A stretch of DNA of 48,282 nt, from assembly GCF_001428305.1 (NCBI RefSeq), contig NZ_LMRZ01000009.1, forward strand, positions 1-48,282. Direction: 5' to 3'. The notes beneath the pieces were generated by a model. The model did not search any database. It was not told the DNA's origin and saw nothing but the letters and a program-made list of their open reading frames with translations. This DNA is from Janibacter sp. Soil728. GTDB taxonomy: Bacteria; Actinomycetota; Actinomycetes; Actinomycetales; Dermatophilaceae. Positions within the stretch are counted from its first letter, which is position 1. Each line of letters starts with the position of its first letter. Both the position numbers and the translations under genes were made by a program. Shown piece by piece: positions 33,284 through 41,828 of the stretch.

Positions 33284-33736
33284 ATGGACCTGGACCCGTC
33301 GACATTCGAGTCGATGACTCCGCAGGAGTTCGCCCGGACCGTCACGTCGATGTCCGACAAGGAGATCGCCGAGGTGATGCGCGGCGTGCACCGTGTGCCG
33401 CTCCTGGACGCGATCTTCGGACGTTTTCCCGAGCTCTTCCGCGCGGACAAGGCGGGGGCGCTGAGCGCCACCGTCCAGTTCCGCATCACCGGTGGCCCCG
33501 ACGAGCGCCCGCACGACACCTACGAGGTCGTCGTCGACGATGGTGCCTGCTCGGTCTCTGATGTCCCCGGCGAGCAGTTCGATGCGTCGCTGATGATGGC
33601 GCCGCCGGAGTTCACCAAGATCGCGACCGGTCGAGGCAACCCGACGATGCTCGTCATGCGCGGCAAGATCAAGGTCAAGGGCGACATCGCCGTGGCCGCC
33701 AAGTTCCCCACCCTCTTCGACATCCCGAAGGCCTGA
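33284..33736 (+). CDS. SCP2 sterol-carrier-like protein
   Basis: 150 residues, SCP2 fold: N-terminal helices, strand VQFRITGG, YEVVVDDGACSV, and the C-terminal MRGKIKVKGDIAVAAKF that is characteristic of the family. These proteins bind fatty acyl or other lipid groups. Its stop overlaps the start of the acyl-CoA ligase by one base (TGATG), so the two are co-translated, and a role in presenting lipid or acyl substrate to that ligase is likely but inferred. Confidence 0.88.
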   Translation: MDLDPSTFESMTPQEFARTVTSMSDKEIAEVMRGVHRVPLLDAIFGRFPELFRADKAGALSATVQFRITGGPDERPHDTYEVVVDDGACSVSDVPGEQFDASLMMAPPEFTKIATGRGNPTMLVMRGKIKVKGDIAVAAKFPTLFDIPKA

Positions 33737-35313
33737 TGCACGCAATGAATCCTCTGATCATCGCCAAGACCATGGCCAAGCGCGGCATGCTCAACCCCGG
33801 GCCCCCCGTCGCCCAGGTCAAGCAGCTCACCGCCTTGAAGAAGTGGGGCTTCGGCCTGGCCGGCGAGCTTCGCCAGGCCGCCAACCGCTCCCCGGAGACG
33901 GTCGCCGTCATCGACGAGACCCGCGGCGAGACGACCTACGCGCAGCTGCTGGCCAACTCCGAGAAGATTGCCGTCATCCTGCGTGAGATGGGCTTCGGCG
34001 CCGGTGACCGCATCGGTCTGCTGGCCCGCAACCACGTGCAGGCCATCGAGGTCATGACCGCCACCTCGGCCGTCGGGATCGACCTGGTCCTGGGCAACAC
34101 CGGCCTGGCCGGCCCGCAGCTCGCGGTCGTCGTGGAGCAGCAGGCGATCAAGGCGCTCATCCACGACGACGAGTTCGCCGAGGCCGTCTCGCACCTCCCG
34201 GCGTCGATGCCCAAGATCACCGAGACCGAGCTGGCCCGCCGCGTCGAGCAGACCGCGCGGCCCGACTCCCTGCCCGTCCCGGCGAAGGGGGGCCGCACGG
34301 TCATCCTCACGTCCGGCACCACCGGTACGCCGAAGGGCGCGGCCCGCAAGACTCCCGGCGGCTTCGGTCCGCTCATCTCGATCATCGACCGGATCCCGCT
34401 CAGGGCGCACGACCGGATCCTCATCTCCGCGCCGATCTTCCACACGTGGGGCTACGCCGCGATGCAGCTGTCGATGGCTCTGCGCGCCACGATCATCCTG
34501 CAGCGCCGCTTCCAGCCCGAGGCCGCCCGCACGGCCCTCGCCGAGCTCCAGCCCGACGTGATGTTCGCCATCCCCGTCATGCTCCAGCGGATGATGGAGC
34601 TGCCGAGCGACCCTGCGGCCCGCTCGCGGCGCACGCTCCGCGTCGTGGCGACCTCGGGCTCGGCCTACCCGTCCGGGTTCACGACGAAGTTCATGGACGA
34701 GTACGGCGACGTCCTCTACAACCTCTACGGGTCCACCGAGGCCTCCTGGGTCTGCATCGCGACCCCGGAGCACATGCGGCGTGACGCCAACACCGCGGGC
34801 ACGCCTCCCCTGGGCACCGTCGTCAAGATCCTCGACGAGGACGGGCGCGAGGTCGCCCCGGGCGAGAAGGGCCGGATCTTCTGCAGCAACGAGCTCGTCT
34901 TCGACGGGTACACCAACGGCAACACCAAGGACTTCATCGACGGGCTCGTCTCCACCGGCGACGTGGGGCACGTCGAGGGCGACCTGTACTTCGTCGACGG
35001 TCGGGACGACGACATGATCGTCAGTGGCGGCGAAAACGTGTACCCCATCGAGGTCGAGGGGCTGCTCGCCGAGCACCCCGCCGTCCGCGAGATCTCGGTC
35101 ATCGGCGTCCCGGACCCCGACTTCGGCCAGCGGCTCGCGGCCTTCGTCGCGCTCAACGACGGGCACGAGCTCTCGGCCGACGAGGTCAAGGACCACGTGC
35201 GCGCGCACCGGGCACGTCACTGCATCCCTCGCGAGGTCGTCTTCATGGACGAGCTGCCGCGCAACGCGACCGGCAAGATCCTCAACCGGGAGCTGCGCAA
35301 GCACTTCGCGTGA
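33736..35313 (+). CDS. AMP-dependent acyl-CoA ligase (FadD-like)
   Basis: 525 residues, ANL superfamily. A3 motif ILTSGTTGTPKGA, A5 YGSTEA, A8 region FVDGRDDDMIVSGGENVYP, and C-terminal catalytic Lys in PRNATGKILNRELR (A10). It activates a carboxylic acid to an acyl-adenylate and then to acyl-CoA, probably a medium or long fatty acid given the SCP2 partner; substrate not determinable. The start MHAMNP overlaps the SCP2 stop; Met4 is an alternative. Confidence 0.92.
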   Translation: MHAMNPLIIAKTMAKRGMLNPGPPVAQVKQLTALKKWGFGLAGELRQAANRSPETVAVIDETRGETTYAQLLANSEKIAVILREMGFGAGDRIGLLARNHVQAIEVMTATSAVGIDLVLGNTGLAGPQLAVVVEQQAIKALIHDDEFAEAVSHLPASMPKITETELARRVEQTARPDSLPVPAKGGRTVILTSGTTGTPKGAARKTPGGFGPLISIIDRIPLRAHDRILISAPIFHTWGYAAMQLSMALRATIILQRRFQPEAARTALAELQPDVMFAIPVMLQRMMELPSDPAARSRRTLRVVATSGSAYPSGFTTKFMDEYGDVLYNLYGSTEASWVCIATPEHMRRDANTAGTPPLGTVVKILDEDGREVAPGEKGRIFCSNELVFDGYTNGNTKDFIDGLVSTGDVGHVEGDLYFVDGRDDDMIVSGGENVYPIEVEGLLAEHPAVREISVIGVPDPDFGQRLAAFVALNDGHELSADEVKDHVRAHRARHCIPREVVFMDELPRNATGKILNRELRKHFA

Positions 35314-35341
35314 GGTGAGCTCCTCTTCGGTCTCGCTGGTT

Positions 35342-35458
35342 GCGGGCGAAGAGGTGCTGTCGGCCCTAGGACTCAGGCCGGGACGTTGGTCGGGCGCCTC
35401 GCCTGATCGACAGCCCGGCCTGAGTCTTGAGTCGGGCCGACAGCACCACTTCGCCCGC
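35342..35458. repeat. large imperfect stem-loop A
   Basis: Arms 35342-35382 and 35414-35458 are near-perfect complements: GCGGGCGAAG(A/T)GGTGCTGT continues through TCGGCCC, with a small bulge, and ends GACTCAGGCCGGG. The loop is about 31 bases. Too long for a normal terminator and without a T-run, though it could end the acyl-CoA ligase transcript. It starts 28 bases after that gene. Confidence 0.8.
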
Positions 35459-35480
35459 GCTTGTGTATCGCCACGTGACT

Positions 35481-35580
35481 CGCGGGTACGACGACACGGT
35501 GGGACCTGCGGTCGTTGCTGGCCCGCGGGTTCTGCGGGGTCGGGGCCCCGAGGTGTGGCTACCGTGTCGTCGTACCCGCG
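35481..35580. repeat. large stem-loop B with perfect 20-bp terminal repeats
   Basis: CGCGGGTACGACGACACGGT (35481-35500) is exactly complementary to 35561-35580; the 60-base interior is very GC-rich. It begins 22 bases after stem-loop A and ends 26 bases before the next gene, so A and B together fill the 293-bp intergenic region. A small non-autonomous element or a regulatory structure are both possible; no target-site duplication is evident. Confidence 0.75.
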
Positions 35581-35606
35581 CGTAACAACCACGGAAGGGA
35601 GCGGCG

Positions 35607-36044
35607 ATGCGTTTGTGGAGCCTGGATCCGGGTCAGCTGGACCGGGCGGCGCTGGTCTCGGGCTGGCGAGAGGGCCTGCTCGCGCAGGCCGTGCTGCTCG
35701 GGCGGACGAAGGGGTACGTCCGCCACCCGCAGCTCGAGCGATTCCGCGAGCTCGACGAACCCGTGACGGGTGTCGTCACCTGGCTGTCAGGGCTCGCGGA
35801 CGAGGCAGACCGGCGGAGCTATCGCTTCGACCGCACACGACTCGTGGGGGAGCCTGACCGCTCGCTGCGGATGACCCTCACCGACGGCCAGCTCGCGCTG
35901 GAGCACGAGCACCTGCTCACCAAGTGTGACCAGCGCGCGCCCGAGTGGGCAGCGCGGCTGCGGGCGGAGCCAGCGCGGGCGCACCCGATCTTCGAGGTCG
36001 TCGACGGCCCGATCGCCTCGTGGGAGCGGGCCGTCCTGCCCTGA
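35607..36044 (+). CDS. pyrimidine dimer DNA glycosylase-like protein
   Basis: 145 residues. The N-terminus MRLWSLDPGQLDRAALVSGWREGLL and AQAVLLGRTKGYVRHPQLERF match the Pyr_excise family (related to T4 endonuclease V), with short bacterial members usually annotated as pyrimidine dimer DNA glycosylases. Catalysis in T4 EndoV uses the N-terminal amine and a Glu; whether this branch is active on UV dimers is unproven. ATG 35607 follows GAAGGGAG. Convergent with the serine hydrolase, 30 bases apart. Confidence 0.8.
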   Translation: MRLWSLDPGQLDRAALVSGWREGLLAQAVLLGRTKGYVRHPQLERFRELDEPVTGVVTWLSGLADEADRRSYRFDRTRLVGEPDRSLRMTLTDGQLALEHEHLLTKCDQRAPEWAARLRAEPARAHPIFEVVDGPIASWERAVLP

Positions 36045-36074
36045 GCCCGGCCATGCGCGCGGCCCGCGCCCGCC

Positions 36075-37415
36075 TCAGAGCCAGGCGCCGAAGGCGAGCG
36101 GCTCGCGGGTGAAGCGGTAGGTCGCCCAGTTGAAATGGCTGACCCCACCCGACTCGTCTCGCTGCACCCGCAGCAGCTCGCCGCTCTCGCGACCGGAGAC
36201 CGTGCGGTACCGGTCGGCGCCCTCGGCCTCGAGCACCGACGGCGGCTGCTCCTTGGGCTGGCCAGCGACGCGGGCCTCGAGCTTGCCCTCCCGCACCGAC
36301 AGCACGAAGTGGGATCCCTCCGAGTACCAGTGCCCGAGGAGCGGGACGAGGTCCTCGGGGACCGTGGTGCCGGGCTGCCACGGCTCGGGGACGACGGGTT
36401 CGCGCTCGATCGCGATGGTGCCGAGGTCGATCGCGGCGGCACCCGGCGCGACGGGCGCGGAGTTGTTCATGAAGATCAGGCCCGTCGTGGCAGAGGAGCG
36501 CTCGGTGAATACCCCGGTGATCGAGCCGGGCCAACCGCCCGTGTGACCGACCCAGGTGCGCCCCTCGTGCCGGACGAGCTGCAGTCCCAGGCCCCAGGCT
36601 GAGGTCCAGCCGATCGTGTCCGACACGACCTGCGGCTGGCACATCTCCTCGAGAGTGTCGGGGGAGAGGATCTCCTCCACGGGGGACGCGATGAAGCCGC
36701 CCCACCGGGCCATGTCGGTCAGGGTGGATCGCAGCCCGCCGGCCGGGTCCATGGCGCGCGCCTCGAAGACCGGCTCCTCGAGCGGCACATCGGCGAAGGG
36801 GGGCACGTAGTACCCCTTCGCCCGGCGACCGGTAGGGGCGGTCCCGGTGCGCGTCATCTCGAGGGGGTCGAGGATGCGGCGTCGGATCGACTCCTCCCAG
36901 GGGCAGTCGTCGAGGCGGGAGATGATCTCGCCGAGGAGGGAGAAGCCGAGGTTGGAGTAGTGCCACCGGTCGTGCGGTCGGCCGACCCGCTCGGCCCGGG
37001 ACCACCCCGCGAGCAGCTCCTCGCGGGTGGGCATGACCATCGTGTCGAAGACGTCGCCGATCGGCTCGCGCTGCATCCCGGAGGTGTGCGAGAGCAGCTG
37101 GCGGATGGTCACGCGGGCGTGCGAGCTGTCGGACAGGTGGGTCTCGACGGTGTCGTCGAGGTCGAGCCGGCCCTCGTCGCGCAGGGCCATGACGGCGACG
37201 GCGGTGAAGGTCTTGGAGTTGCTGGCGACCGCGTACTGGGTGTCGTCGTCAGGCGCGTCGCCGGGGGAGGCGAGGTCGATCGTCCCGATCCCGGTGGACC
37301 ACTCCAGAGCTCCTGCACGCGCCACGCCGGCGGCGAGGCCCGGGACCCGACCATCGGTCTGGGCGGTCAGGGCGCGGATGGTGAGGGCTCGGCCGGTCTC
37401 GTCGCTGAAACTCAT
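36075..37415 (-). CDS. serine hydrolase, beta-lactamase/class C-like
   Basis: 446 residues. Active-site motifs of the penicillin-binding-protein fold: SNSK (Ser65, Lys68), HYSNLG (Tyr-Ser-Asn triad) and GHTGGWPG. A C-terminal beta domain of about 100 residues (from PEDLVPLLGHWYSEG) resembles the accessory domains of D-aminopeptidases and esterases of this family. No signal peptide, so probably cytoplasmic; a hydrolase or peptidase rather than a resistance enzyme. Start ATG 37415: -10 TACGTT stands seven bases upstream, giving a leaderless transcript. Confidence 0.88.
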   Translation of the reverse strand: MSFSDETGRALTIRALTAQTDGRVPGLAAGVARAGALEWSTGIGTIDLASPGDAPDDDTQYAVASNSKTFTAVAVMALRDEGRLDLDDTVETHLSDSSHARVTIRQLLSHTSGMQREPIGDVFDTMVMPTREELLAGWSRAERVGRPHDRWHYSNLGFSLLGEIISRLDDCPWEESIRRRILDPLEMTRTGTAPTGRRAKGYYVPPFADVPLEEPVFEARAMDPAGGLRSTLTDMARWGGFIASPVEEILSPDTLEEMCQPQVVSDTIGWTSAWGLGLQLVRHEGRTWVGHTGGWPGSITGVFTERSSATTGLIFMNNSAPVAPGAAAIDLGTIAIEREPVVPEPWQPGTTVPEDLVPLLGHWYSEGSHFVLSVREGKLEARVAGQPKEQPPSVLEAEGADRYRTVSGRESGELLRVQRDESGGVSHFNWATYRFTREPLAFGAWL

Positions 37416-37422
37416 GAGGATC

Positions 37423-37428
37423 AACGTA
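37423..37428 (-). promoter_or_regulatory. -10 element of leaderless serine hydrolase transcript
   Basis: Minus-strand TACGTT followed by seven bases and ATG 37415; no ribosome site. It argues against the in-frame TTG three codons upstream. Confidence 0.5.
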
Positions 37429-37457
37429 TCCCCGTGGAGCGAGCACGCGCCCAGCGG

Positions 37458-38465
37458 TCACTTCTGGATGAAGCCCTCGCTCCGTAGCCACCCGATGGCG
37501 ACATCGGCCGGGTCCTTGCCCTCGACGTCGACCTGGGCGTTGAGCTCGATGAGGACGCCGTCGGTGAGCTTGGCGGTCACGGGGTTGAAGAGGTCGGCCA
37601 CGGCGGGGAAGGACTCCATGACGGCCTCGGTCACGACGGGTGCGACGTTGTACTTCGGGAAGAAGGCCTTGTCGTCCTCGAGCACCGTGAGGTCGAGGGC
37701 CTTGATCCGGCCGTCGGTGGTGAAGACCTCACCGAAGGTGCAGGTGCCGTTGTCCGTCGCGGAGTAGATCGCTCCGGTGTCGAGGACCTTGACATTGCTG
37801 TCCGGGAAGTCCTTGCCCTTGGTCAGCCCATAGGTCTTGAGCATTGGCACGAAGCCGTCGTTGCGGTTGTTGAACTCGGACTCCACGCAGAAGGTCAGGT
37901 CCTTCTTGGGCACCTCCGACAGCTGCGACAGCTTGGTGATCCCGAGCTTCTTGATCGTCTCGCTCGGGCCGGCGAAGCCGTAGGTGTTGTTCATCGGCGC
38001 CGGCGGGAGCCAGATGAGGTCGTTGTCCTTCTTGTCCCGGTCGCGCACGGCCTCGTACTGCTTCTGCTCGTCCGGGATCGGCGTCGTCTCGCCGAGGTAG
38101 GCGATCCAGGCGGTGCCGGTGTACTCCCACTGCATCTGGACCTGGTTCTCGAGCATCGCCTGGCGGGCGCTGGAGGAGCCGGGGATGTTGGTCAGGTCGG
38201 GTGCGTCCGCGCCGGCGGCGCGCAGCACGATGACCGCCATCTTGCCCAGCACCAGCTGTTCGGTGAAGTTCTTGGAGCCGACGGCGATCTTGGCCCCGGA
38301 GAGGTCCACGTCGGCGATCGGGCCGGCGAGCTGCCCGGACGGGACGAAGCCGCCACTCGTACCCAGTCCGCACCCGGAGAGGCTCAGACCGAGCAGGCCT
38401 GCCCCGCCGAGGACCAGTGAGCGACGGGAGGGGCCGCTGGACGAAGGGAGCAGGTGTCGACTCAT
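37458..38465 (-). CDS. osmoprotectant ABC transporter substrate-binding lipoprotein (OpuCC/ProX)
   Basis: 335 residues: twin-Arg-like N-terminus PSRRSLVLGG, lipobox LSGC (about Cys32), then an OpuAC-type binding domain with the diagnostic motif VGSKNFTEQ and PAPMNNTYGFAG. Expected ligands are glycine betaine, choline, carnitine or related quaternary amines. Its ATG overlaps the permease stop by one base. Fourth gene of the permease-ATPase-permease-SBP operon. Confidence 0.92.
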   Translation of the reverse strand: MSRHLLPSSSGPSRRSLVLGGAGLLGLSLSGCGLGTSGGFVPSGQLAGPIADVDLSGAKIAVGSKNFTEQLVLGKMAVIVLRAAGADAPDLTNIPGSSSARQAMLENQVQMQWEYTGTAWIAYLGETTPIPDEQKQYEAVRDRDKKDNDLIWLPPAPMNNTYGFAGPSETIKKLGITKLSQLSEVPKKDLTFCVESEFNNRNDGFVPMLKTYGLTKGKDFPDSNVKVLDTGAIYSATDNGTCTFGEVFTTDGRIKALDLTVLEDDKAFFPKYNVAPVVTEAVMESFPAVADLFNPVTAKLTDGVLIELNAQVDVEGKDPADVAIGWLRSEGFIQK

Positions 38466-39244
38466 CACGTGGTCCCCTTCGGGGTGAGCAGCACTTCGAG
38501 CACGCGACCGGCCCAGTCCACGAGCAACGCGACGACCGCGATGATGACGGCGCCGCTGACGAGGATGGAGTACCGGAAGAGGTTGATACCCGTGGTGATG
38601 AGCGCGCCCAGCCCGCCGGCGTTGATGAAGGTCGCGAAGGCCGCTGCGCCCACCACCAGCACGAGGGCGGTACGCACGCCGGCCATGATGACCGGCATGG
38701 CGAGGGGCAGCTCGACTCGTCGGAGCACGTCGACAGCCGACATGCCCATCCCCCTGGCCGCCTCGACCAGGGTCTGGTCGACCTGCTGCAGTCCGACGAT
38801 CGTGTTGCGCAGCACGGGCAGGAAGCCGTAGATGGCCAGGCTGAGCACCGCGGTCCTGGTGTTGAAGCCGAGCCAGATGGCCAGCAGGACGATGAGCCCG
38901 ATCACGGGCGCCGCCTGGCCGGCGTTGGCGAAGCCCGTGACGAAGCCGGAGTACCGGCGGAAGGAGCCGCGGGTGAGCAGGATTCCGGCGGGGATCGCGG
39001 TGACGAGGACGACCGCGGTGGTGATCAGGGTGAGGACGATGTGCTGACGGGTGAGCTCCAATATCGTGCCCCACGCGAGCTGACGGGCCTCGATGTCGTC
39101 GAGGTCGGCGGTCTGCCGCCAGATGCTCCACCCACCGAGGATCACCGCGCACAGCAGGGGGAGGCCGATGAGCAGCCGGATCGTCGTCTTGCGGTCCTCG
39201 ACACCGGTGTCGACCGTGCTGACCTGCCGGGTGGCGTCGCTCAT
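38465..39244 (-). CDS. osmoprotectant ABC transporter permease 2
   Basis: 259 residues, BPD-type permease with an N-terminal anchor helix and about five further helices. The coupling loop is ARGMGMSAVDVLRRVELPLAMPVIMAG (EAA-type). Start ATG 39244 overlaps the ATPase stop (ATGA). Forms the membrane channel with permease 1 (40428-41069). Confidence 0.92.
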   Translation of the reverse strand: MSDATRQVSTVDTGVEDRKTTIRLLIGLPLLCAVILGGWSIWRQTADLDDIEARQLAWGTILELTRQHIVLTLITTAVVLVTAIPAGILLTRGSFRRYSGFVTGFANAGQAAPVIGLIVLLAIWLGFNTRTAVLSLAIYGFLPVLRNTIVGLQQVDQTLVEAARGMGMSAVDVLRRVELPLAMPVIMAGVRTALVLVVGAAAFATFINAGGLGALITTGINLFRYSILVSGAVIIAVVALLVDWAGRVLEVLLTPKGTT

Positions 39245-40428
39245 GACGGCGAGCTCTCGGACGTCGAGCGGATGTGCTCGGTGACCGCGGTGAAGGTCAC
39301 GACGCCGAGGAACTCGTCGCGGCGACCGGTGACGAGCACGCCGCCGTGCGAGCTGGCGAGCATGGAGTCGAGTGCGTCGTTGATCGTCGCGCGACGGTCG
39401 ACGACGGAGATGTCCTCGTGCGACTCCTGCGGTAGCCGACTCATCCGGGTGGCCTCTCCGAGGCTGTACCACCCGACAGGGCGTCGTCGGGCGTCCAGCA
39501 CGATGACGTCCTTCTGCCCGGCGGCCCGCGCTGCTGCGGCGGCGGCACTCCCTTCGTCCCCGACCGAGGCGATCACCGGCTGCTGCAGCTCCAGCTCGTC
39601 GACGCGCGAGAGGCTCAGCTGCTTGAGCGAGGAGCCGGAGCCGACGAAGTCCTCGACGAACTCGTCGGCGGGGTTGGACAGGATCTCCTGCGGGGTGTCG
39701 TACTGCGCGACGTGCGCGCCCTCGCTCAGCAGGAGGATGCGATCGCCGAGCTTGATGGCCTCGTCGATGTCGTGGGTGACGCAGACGATCGTCTTCTGCA
39801 GCTCCTCCTGGATGCTCATCAGCTCGTCCTGCAGGCGCTGCCGGGTGATCGGGTCGACGGCGCCGAAGGGTTCGTCCATGAGCAGGACCGGCGGGTCGGC
39901 GGCGAGACCGCGGGCGACGCCCACGCGCTGCTGCTGACCGCCGGAGAGCTCCTTGGGGTAGCGGTTGCGGTATCGCGAGGGGTCGAGTCCGACGAGCTCG
40001 AGCAGGTCCTCCACGCGAGCGGCGATGTCCTTCTTGTCCCACTTGAGCAGGCCGGGCACGAGGGCGATGTTCTCCTCGACGGTCATGTGCGGGAAGAGCG
40101 AGCCACCCTGGATGACGTAGCCGATGGTGCGTCGCAGCTCGGTCGCGTTCTTGCTGCGGATGTCCTCGCCGTCGATGGTGATCGTCCCGGAGGTCGGTTC
40201 GTGCAGCCGGTTGATCATCTTCAGGGTGGTCGTCTTGCCGCAGCCCGAGGGGCCGATGAACATGACGATCTTGCCTGCCGGGACGGTGAGGGAGAGGTTG
40301 TCGACCGCTGGGGTGCTCTGCCCCGGATAGGTCTTGACGACATTGTCGAAGACGATCTCGGCCCCGCTGACCGCGCTGGTCGGGGAGTCCTTCTCCGGTG
40401 CGGGCTGACCGCTCGTGGTGGTGGACAT
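39241..40428 (-). CDS. osmoprotectant ABC transporter ATPase with C-terminal CBS pair
   Basis: 395 residues: ABC domain with Walker A GPSGCGKTT, Q-loop YVIQGGSLFPHMTV, signature LSGGQQQRVGVARG and Walker B VLLMDEPFGAVDP; followed by a CBS-domain region (about 300-385), which in OpuA-type transporters senses ionic strength and gates activity. Between the two is a Ser/Ala-rich linker. ATG 40428 overlaps the stop of permease 1 by one base. Confidence 0.94.
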   Translation of the reverse strand: MSTTTSGQPAPEKDSPTSAVSGAEIVFDNVVKTYPGQSTPAVDNLSLTVPAGKIVMFIGPSGCGKTTTLKMINRLHEPTSGTITIDGEDIRSKNATELRRTIGYVIQGGSLFPHMTVEENIALVPGLLKWDKKDIAARVEDLLELVGLDPSRYRNRYPKELSGGQQQRVGVARGLAADPPVLLMDEPFGAVDPITRQRLQDELMSIQEELQKTIVCVTHDIDEAIKLGDRILLLSEGAHVAQYDTPQEILSNPADEFVEDFVGSGSSLKQLSLSRVDELELQQPVIASVGDEGSAAAAAARAAGQKDVIVLDARRRPVGWYSLGEATRMSRLPQESHEDISVVDRRATINDALDSMLASSHGGVLVTGRRDEFLGVVTFTAVTEHIRSTSESSPS

Positions 40429-41069
40429 CAGACGCGGATCCCCTTCGAGGTGGTGAGTCTGCTGACGAGCAGCAGGACGGCGTCGAGCAGGAGTGCCAGG
40501 ATCACGACACCGAAGGTGCCGACGAGGGCGTAGTTGAGGGCATTGGCGCCACCGATCTGGGCGAGGCCGGTGAAGATGTAGGTGCCCAGGCCGGGCCCCA
40601 GGACGTAGGCGGCGATGGCCGCGACACCCATCGACATCTGGGTGGAGACGCGCAGTCCGGCCATGATCACGGGCCAGGCCATCGGGAGCTGGACTCGCCG
40701 GAACCGGGTCAGCGACCCCATGCCCATGCCCTTCGCCGACTCCAGGAGCGTGGGACTGACTCCCGAGAGCCCGACGACGGCATTGCGCAGGATCGGCAGG
40801 GTGGCGTAGAAGGTGACGGCGATGACTGGGGGCAGCGTGCCGATGCCGACGAGCGGTACGAGCAGGCCGAGGAGGGCGAGCGACGGGATGGTCAGGCCGA
40901 TGGCGCTGATCATGTTGGCGGCGGACCGCAGCCGTGGGATCTGCGTGACGAGCACGGCCAGAGCGATGGCGATGATCGTGGCGAGCAGGACGGACTGAAC
41001 GACCAGTGAGACGTGCTGGTAGGAGCGAAACAGGATGTCCTGCCACTTGTCCGCGATGAAGTCGACCAC
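40428..41069 (-). CDS. osmoprotectant ABC transporter permease 1
   Basis: 213 residues, about six membrane helices, EAA loop SAKGMGMGSLTRFRRVQLPM. GTG start at 41069 preceded by GGGAGGA. First gene of the operon; its promoter must lie in the 141-bp gap shared with tmk, where no clear minus-strand -35/-10 pair was seen. Confidence 0.92.
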   Translation of the reverse strand: MVDFIADKWQDILFRSYQHVSLVVQSVLLATIIAIALAVLVTQIPRLRSAANMISAIGLTIPSLALLGLLVPLVGIGTLPPVIAVTFYATLPILRNAVVGLSGVSPTLLESAKGMGMGSLTRFRRVQLPMAWPVIMAGLRVSTQMSMGVAAIAAYVLGPGLGTYIFTGLAQIGGANALNYALVGTFGVVILALLLDAVLLLVSRLTTSKGIRV

Positions 41070-41197
41070 GATCAGTCCTCCCGCACCCGACGCTCGGGTT
41101 CACCCTCACCCAACCCCTGTACGGCTCGGGGTGACGAGGCCCGGCTCCACCGCAACCCACTTGTGACCATCCGCCATCGGCTGTCATCCCCGTGGCT

Positions 41198-41203
41198 TAA
41201 GGT
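41198..41203 (+). promoter_or_regulatory. -10 element of leaderless tmk transcript
   Basis: TAAGGT followed by seven bases and the GTG at 41211; no ribosome site. The start is chosen on this and on the family N-terminus. Confidence 0.55.
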
Positions 41204-41210
41204 CGACGAC

Positions 41211-41828
41211 GTGACGGACAGTGGGTACTTCATCGCCTTCGAGGGTGGCGACGGCGCGGGCAAGTCGACGCAGGTGCGTCACCTCGTGGCGGCGCTCGAG
41301 GAGGCTGGGCGCGAGGCCGTCGTGACCCGCCAGCCGGGCGGCACGACACTGGGCTTAGCGCTCCGCGACCTGGTGCTGCACGGTCAGGCAGTCTCGCCTC
41401 GGGCAGAGGCGCTGATCTTCGCCGCGGACAAGGCCCAGCACGTGCAGGAGGTGGTCCTCCCTGCGCTCGCCCGCGGAGCGGTGGTCGTCACCGACCGCTA
41501 CACGGACTCGTCGGTCGCCTACCAGGGTGCGGGCCGTTCGCTGGGCGCTCAGGAGGTCGCTGACCTCCAGGGGTGGGCCGTGGGCGGTCTGACCCCGCAC
41601 CTCACCGTGCTCGTCGACGTCGACCCTGCCGAAGGGCGGCGACGTCGCGGCGGTACGCACGACCGGATGGAGTCGGAGGCCGACGCCTTCCACACTGCCG
41701 TCCGTGAGCACTTCCTTGCGATGGCGAAGGGGGACCCCGCTCGCTATCTCGTCGTCGACGGCACCACCCCGCCGCAGGAGATCGCCGAGCAGGTCCGGCA
41801 ACGACTGGTGCACGAGGGCCTGCTGTGA
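41211..41828 (+). CDS. tmk: thymidylate kinase
   Basis: 205 residues. P-loop FEGGDGAGKST near the N-terminus, DR(Y/H) motif VVTDRYTDSSVAYQG, and the LID segment GRRRRGGTHDRME. Phosphorylates dTMP to dTDP. Its stop overlaps the holB start (GTGA), the usual tmk-holB pairing. Confidence 0.95.
   Translation: MTDSGYFIAFEGGDGAGKSTQVRHLVAALEEAGREAVVTRQPGGTTLGLALRDLVLHGQAVSPRAEALIFAADKAQHVQEVVLPALARGAVVVTDRYTDSSVAYQGAGRSLGAQEVADLQGWAVGGLTPHLTVLVDVDPAEGRRRRGGTHDRMESEADAFHTAVREHFLAMAKGDPARYLVVDGTTPPQEIAEQVRQRLVHEGLL

Noticed and set aside
30442..33519. A 1025-codon open frame on the minus strand opposite topA
   Set aside because: Its translation has no recognisable domain and is compositionally skewed; topA on the plus strand is unmistakable. 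Long antisense frames are expected at 70% GC. The same applies to open frames at 26229-28916 (opposite hppA and the methyltransferase), 13039-15258 (opposite the tad genes) and 8011-9837 (opposite the symporter).
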